Assembly: GCA_026419785.1 (NCBI GenBank)
Contig: JAODTK010005657.1
Location: 1-64,000, forward strand
Direction: 5' to 3'
DNA: 64,000 nt
DNA from: Sclerodactyla briareus
Lineage: Eukaryota > Echinodermata > Holothuroidea > Dendrochirotida > Sclerodactylidae
Part shown: in pieces, positions 61,421 to 64,000 of the stretch
Layout: every line of letters starts with the position of its first letter
How positions within the stretch are numbered: position 1 is the first letter of the stretch
Position numbers and translations under genes: made by a program
The notes under the pieces: model-generated
What the model was told of the DNA's origin: nothing
What the model saw: only the letters and a program-made list of their open reading frames with translations
Databases searched by the model: none

Positions 61421-62540
61421 CCGGCGTTTTTCCAGAAGTGGCTGTATTTGCAGTTCGACTGGCGTGTTCCTGGTCGTAGGTTCCTGGTCCTGCTGTTGAG
61501 CAGTGGGCTTGGTAATTTCGGGGGGTTGTTTTCGGGGGCACTTGCAATAGGTCTCGTCGGTCGGCTGGTGAGCAGTCGCGTCGAACATCTCCGCTCCTCC
61601 ATGTTCTGAGAAAGTGGTCAGTCCTGGAGTTCACTGATCGTCCGTCGGATGGGGACGTAAAATTGCGGTCACAGGAGTGGGTTGGGATGGTTACACCCTT
61701 GCCATAATATTATGTGAGCACTAGTCGAGAAGAGAAGGCGAGTTGTCGCCGGTGCTCATCCACGATCAAAAATTCGGTTAGGGTTCCACGATGTGTCAAA
61801 TTGGCTTCCTGAACCCGTAGCAATCAAATCAATCAAATCCTCCACCTGTCTTCCCGGTGAGGGCCGTTACTCACTGGCCCTACTTATCTTATTGTCAGAA
61901 TTGACAGAATCGAATGGCAATCGCGGTATACCGCTACAATTATATGCTATTGTAATGTTGATTTCGATATACCGTGGGACGTCAGTTTTTTTTGTGAAAC
62001 GATATTGCCTCATCAAATATCCACATCTTTATGTATTTTTGCTTTGTTACGAACTTATTCTATTATGTTATAATATGGGTGAACAATAAAATAAATTTTC
62101 CCACAAAAGCACCCATTGATATTCCCCGAATTTTACTGCTCCATCAGTCCTAACTGATCTGGCGACTGAATGAATATGAATAAGTGTTTCCCTCGAAAGC
62201 GAACACTAATTGTTCTGGGAAGAGTTTCAAGTGTGCCGGCTTATGTAATCGAAGCCTAAATACTAAACGATTGGAATCGTGTTCTGCCTATCAGAGTATT
62301 GCTGAATCAGTATTGTACTCCAGTTCCAGCGATGCCTTAACCGCCCCGGCTGCTGGAATAAATAAATTCAGATTTATCTGACGTTTACATTCCCATTAAG
62401 CACCGCTAAATTACAACCCAACATTTAAAATAACATCTGAAGTATTTACCTTCGCATGAGCACCGCTCCTTAATTTCGTGATTTCCTTTCCCTACATGAC
62501 AATCCTTGGCCTATATAGTTCCAGTTAACTATGGCAGTAT
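61421..62540. other. No gene recognised
   Basis: Possible body of the SINE-like element to about 61620, then AT-rich sequence. gtgaacaataaaataaattt at about 62080 could be a poly(A) signal but no upstream gene is supported. Confidence 0.4.
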
Positions 62541-62697
62541 GGAACTAGAAAATGTCGGGCGGGTAAACCGCCAGACGTATATATCCCCTGCATCTCTTAT
62601 TCAAGAAATTTGGTGAACATGAAACCGGACAATATTCGTAGAAAGAAGACATTTATAGACCTGTGAAGCGACAACGTGTACAGGTAAATGGGTCATT
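62541..62697 (-). repeat. Dispersed 150-bp repeat, inverted partner of 15.56 kb
   Basis: ctagaaaatgtcgggcgggt, aaaccgccagacgtatat, ccaaatttct complement (agaaatttgg), tgaaaccggaca, and aggtaaatgggtcattcc match the reverse complement of 15563-15713. Confidence 0.8.
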
Positions 62698-62899
62698 CCA
62701 TGAATTGAAACAGAAGGGGCCACCTATGACATGGATATTTCAGGCCCAAAATGTTTTCATCCATTGCTCAATCAATTCCACTCAAAAAGGACTTTCTTGT
62801 GTGATTCTTCATTTCTCACGAGCAAACAGTAACTCTATTTTGCATTGAAAATATTATATACAACATCCACAGGTCACAGATTGAATAATACAGGGTTTC

Positions 62900-63490
62900 A
62901 TATGTAGAGGGGGCACCAAAGTATTAAAATTAAATCAACCCCAGACAGCTTTTCATTTTTTTTTGGTTTTATGAATTGATCTGATTATTTTGTCAATTTC
63001 TGACAGGGATATTAACAAATTCTTCATTTAATGGTAGTTTCAGGTTTTTTAGGGCCATAAAAAGCATATTGTCCATGGTTTCAAAAGGGGAGTGGGACAC
63101 CCAAGTGATTTTTGCTTGATTTCGGAAAAATTAGGAGTAGTTAACCAAATCTGTGTGGTGTTTCTAAATAAATCATGACTACAGATATATTTCAGCAGGA
63201 AACATTCTAAACAAATCTTTTTAAGAAGTGTTAGTTTGTGGACTTGAATTTTCAAAAGTCAATTTATGGGAGGGGACACCAAAGTCCAATGTCAATATTT
63301 TAAAATCTATTTTTTCCCCATCTTACATTTGATTTGGTTGCTCCAAACGTTGCCATCATTTGTATTGTCACATGGTCTCCGGAGAATGAGAATAACAAAC
63401 AGGAATTTACTTTTCCTGTTCATTTTACAACTAATATAAAGGGTTTATATGAGCCATTTGGGGGGACACCAAAATTTACAGAGGACATAA
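62900..63490. repeat. Degenerate repeat with GGGGACACCAAA phrase
   Basis: gggggcaccaaagt (62907), agtgggacacccaagtg (63090), aggggacaccaaagtcc (63270) and ggggggacaccaaaatt (63459) recur every 180-190 bp in AT-rich sequence. A diverged tandem family of about 185 bp. Confidence 0.55.
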
Positions 63491-63637
63491 TTCTTGGATC
63501 ATAATTTTGTGAGCCAATGGGAGAGCTTAGGGAGAGCTGGGAAATTTACTTCAGGTCAATTAAATAACAGTAAAAAAAAACAGCAATAGAGATAACAGCA
63601 AAAGAGATGTGACTGTTCATAGAACTCCAGAGTTCTA

Positions 63638-63962
63638 ATGTACTTGCCAATTGTATGACGCACCCCTATACCCAGGACAGTGTTAGTATTGTCACATTGG
63701 GGTCATATGCAATTATTGACATTGACACCCCCTCAGTGTACTTAAATGGTTTACAATTCCTTGAAAAGATCCCACCAGTAGGCCAGCTTGTCCTATTATT
63801 TTCTACATAATCAGAAAAAATGACGCACCCCAGCGTAGTTTTGTTACTACTTTACTATTTATTAGAAGTGTCCCATATGTGAGTCACTTTGATTTGACGA
63901 TGACCCACATTTGACCGCCCTGTCCGCGGTATTGGGGTGCGTCTTACAGTTGACAAGTGCAT
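63638..63962. mobile_element. MITE-like element with 35-bp TIRs
   Basis: Left arm atgtacttgccaattgtatg + acgcacccctatacc (63638-63672) and right arm ggtattggggtgcgtcttac + agttgacaagtgcat (63928-63962) are inverted repeats with about 5 mismatches in 35. The interior has another gacgcaccccag at about 63821. About 325 bp, no coding. The window ends shortly after, so target-site duplication was not assessed. Confidence 0.75.
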
Positions 63963-64000
63963 AAAGGGGTGCACAATTTTACCGATAACATTCTGAGAAT

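Overview
This is eukaryotic, AT-rich, repeat-dominated DNA with almost no dense coding. The CR1-type LINEs whose ORF1 carries an SGNH esterase, several tRNA-derived SINE-like elements, many short terminal-inverted-repeat elements, long-period satellites and one intronless rhodopsin-class GPCR suggest an invertebrate deuterostome (an echinoderm is my best guess). The taxon is inference; nothing here proves it. Most long open frames carry no coding signal.

Layout. 0.2-2.25 kb: a decayed LINE with readable reverse-transcriptase motifs (+). 2.25-7.5 kb: no gene, simple repeats including a long AT tract. 7.5-8.2 kb: 3' end of a second LINE, followed by an unusual ACGT-dense tract to 9.05 kb. 9-13 kb: simple repeats, a SINE-like element (-), a GCC-rich tract. 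13.9-15.5 kb: an array of about 600-bp units. 16.2-17.4 kb: transposon ends, C/G homopolymers and another SINE-like piece.

17.4-50.2 kb is the main structure: a tandem segmental duplication of two units of about 16 kb (unit 1, 17.42-33.26 kb; unit 2, 33.85-50.23 kb). They align along most of their length but differ by discrete events. Unit 1 alone has a 271-bp TIR element (17452-17722) and a 6-kb segment (about 25.08-31.08 kb) holding a higher-order satellite of about 660-bp monomers rich in AGGTCA half-sites. Unit 2 alone has a 2.96-kb TIR-bounded insertion (34089-37043), a 4.55-kb CR1 LINE (42030-46584) and a 430-bp insertion (about 48.44-48.87 kb). An array of about 74-bp units has roughly 19 copies in unit 1 and 11 in unit 2. 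No host gene is recognisable inside the duplication.

50.2-54.2 kb holds no recognised gene. 54.21-56.04 kb (-) is the only convincing host gene: a single-exon class A GPCR with all seven transmembrane segments and a very long acidic third loop, interrupted in this sequence by two single-base frame breaks and one TAG. 56.3-64 kb holds repeats: nested repeats around 58.6-60.1 kb, a tRNA-Ala-like SINE head at 61.34 kb, a 155-bp inverted partner of a sequence at 15.56 kb, and a MITE-like element at the right edge.

The duplication gives an internal reference: each insertion in one unit has its empty site in the other. That is the strongest evidence for the element boundaries reported here.
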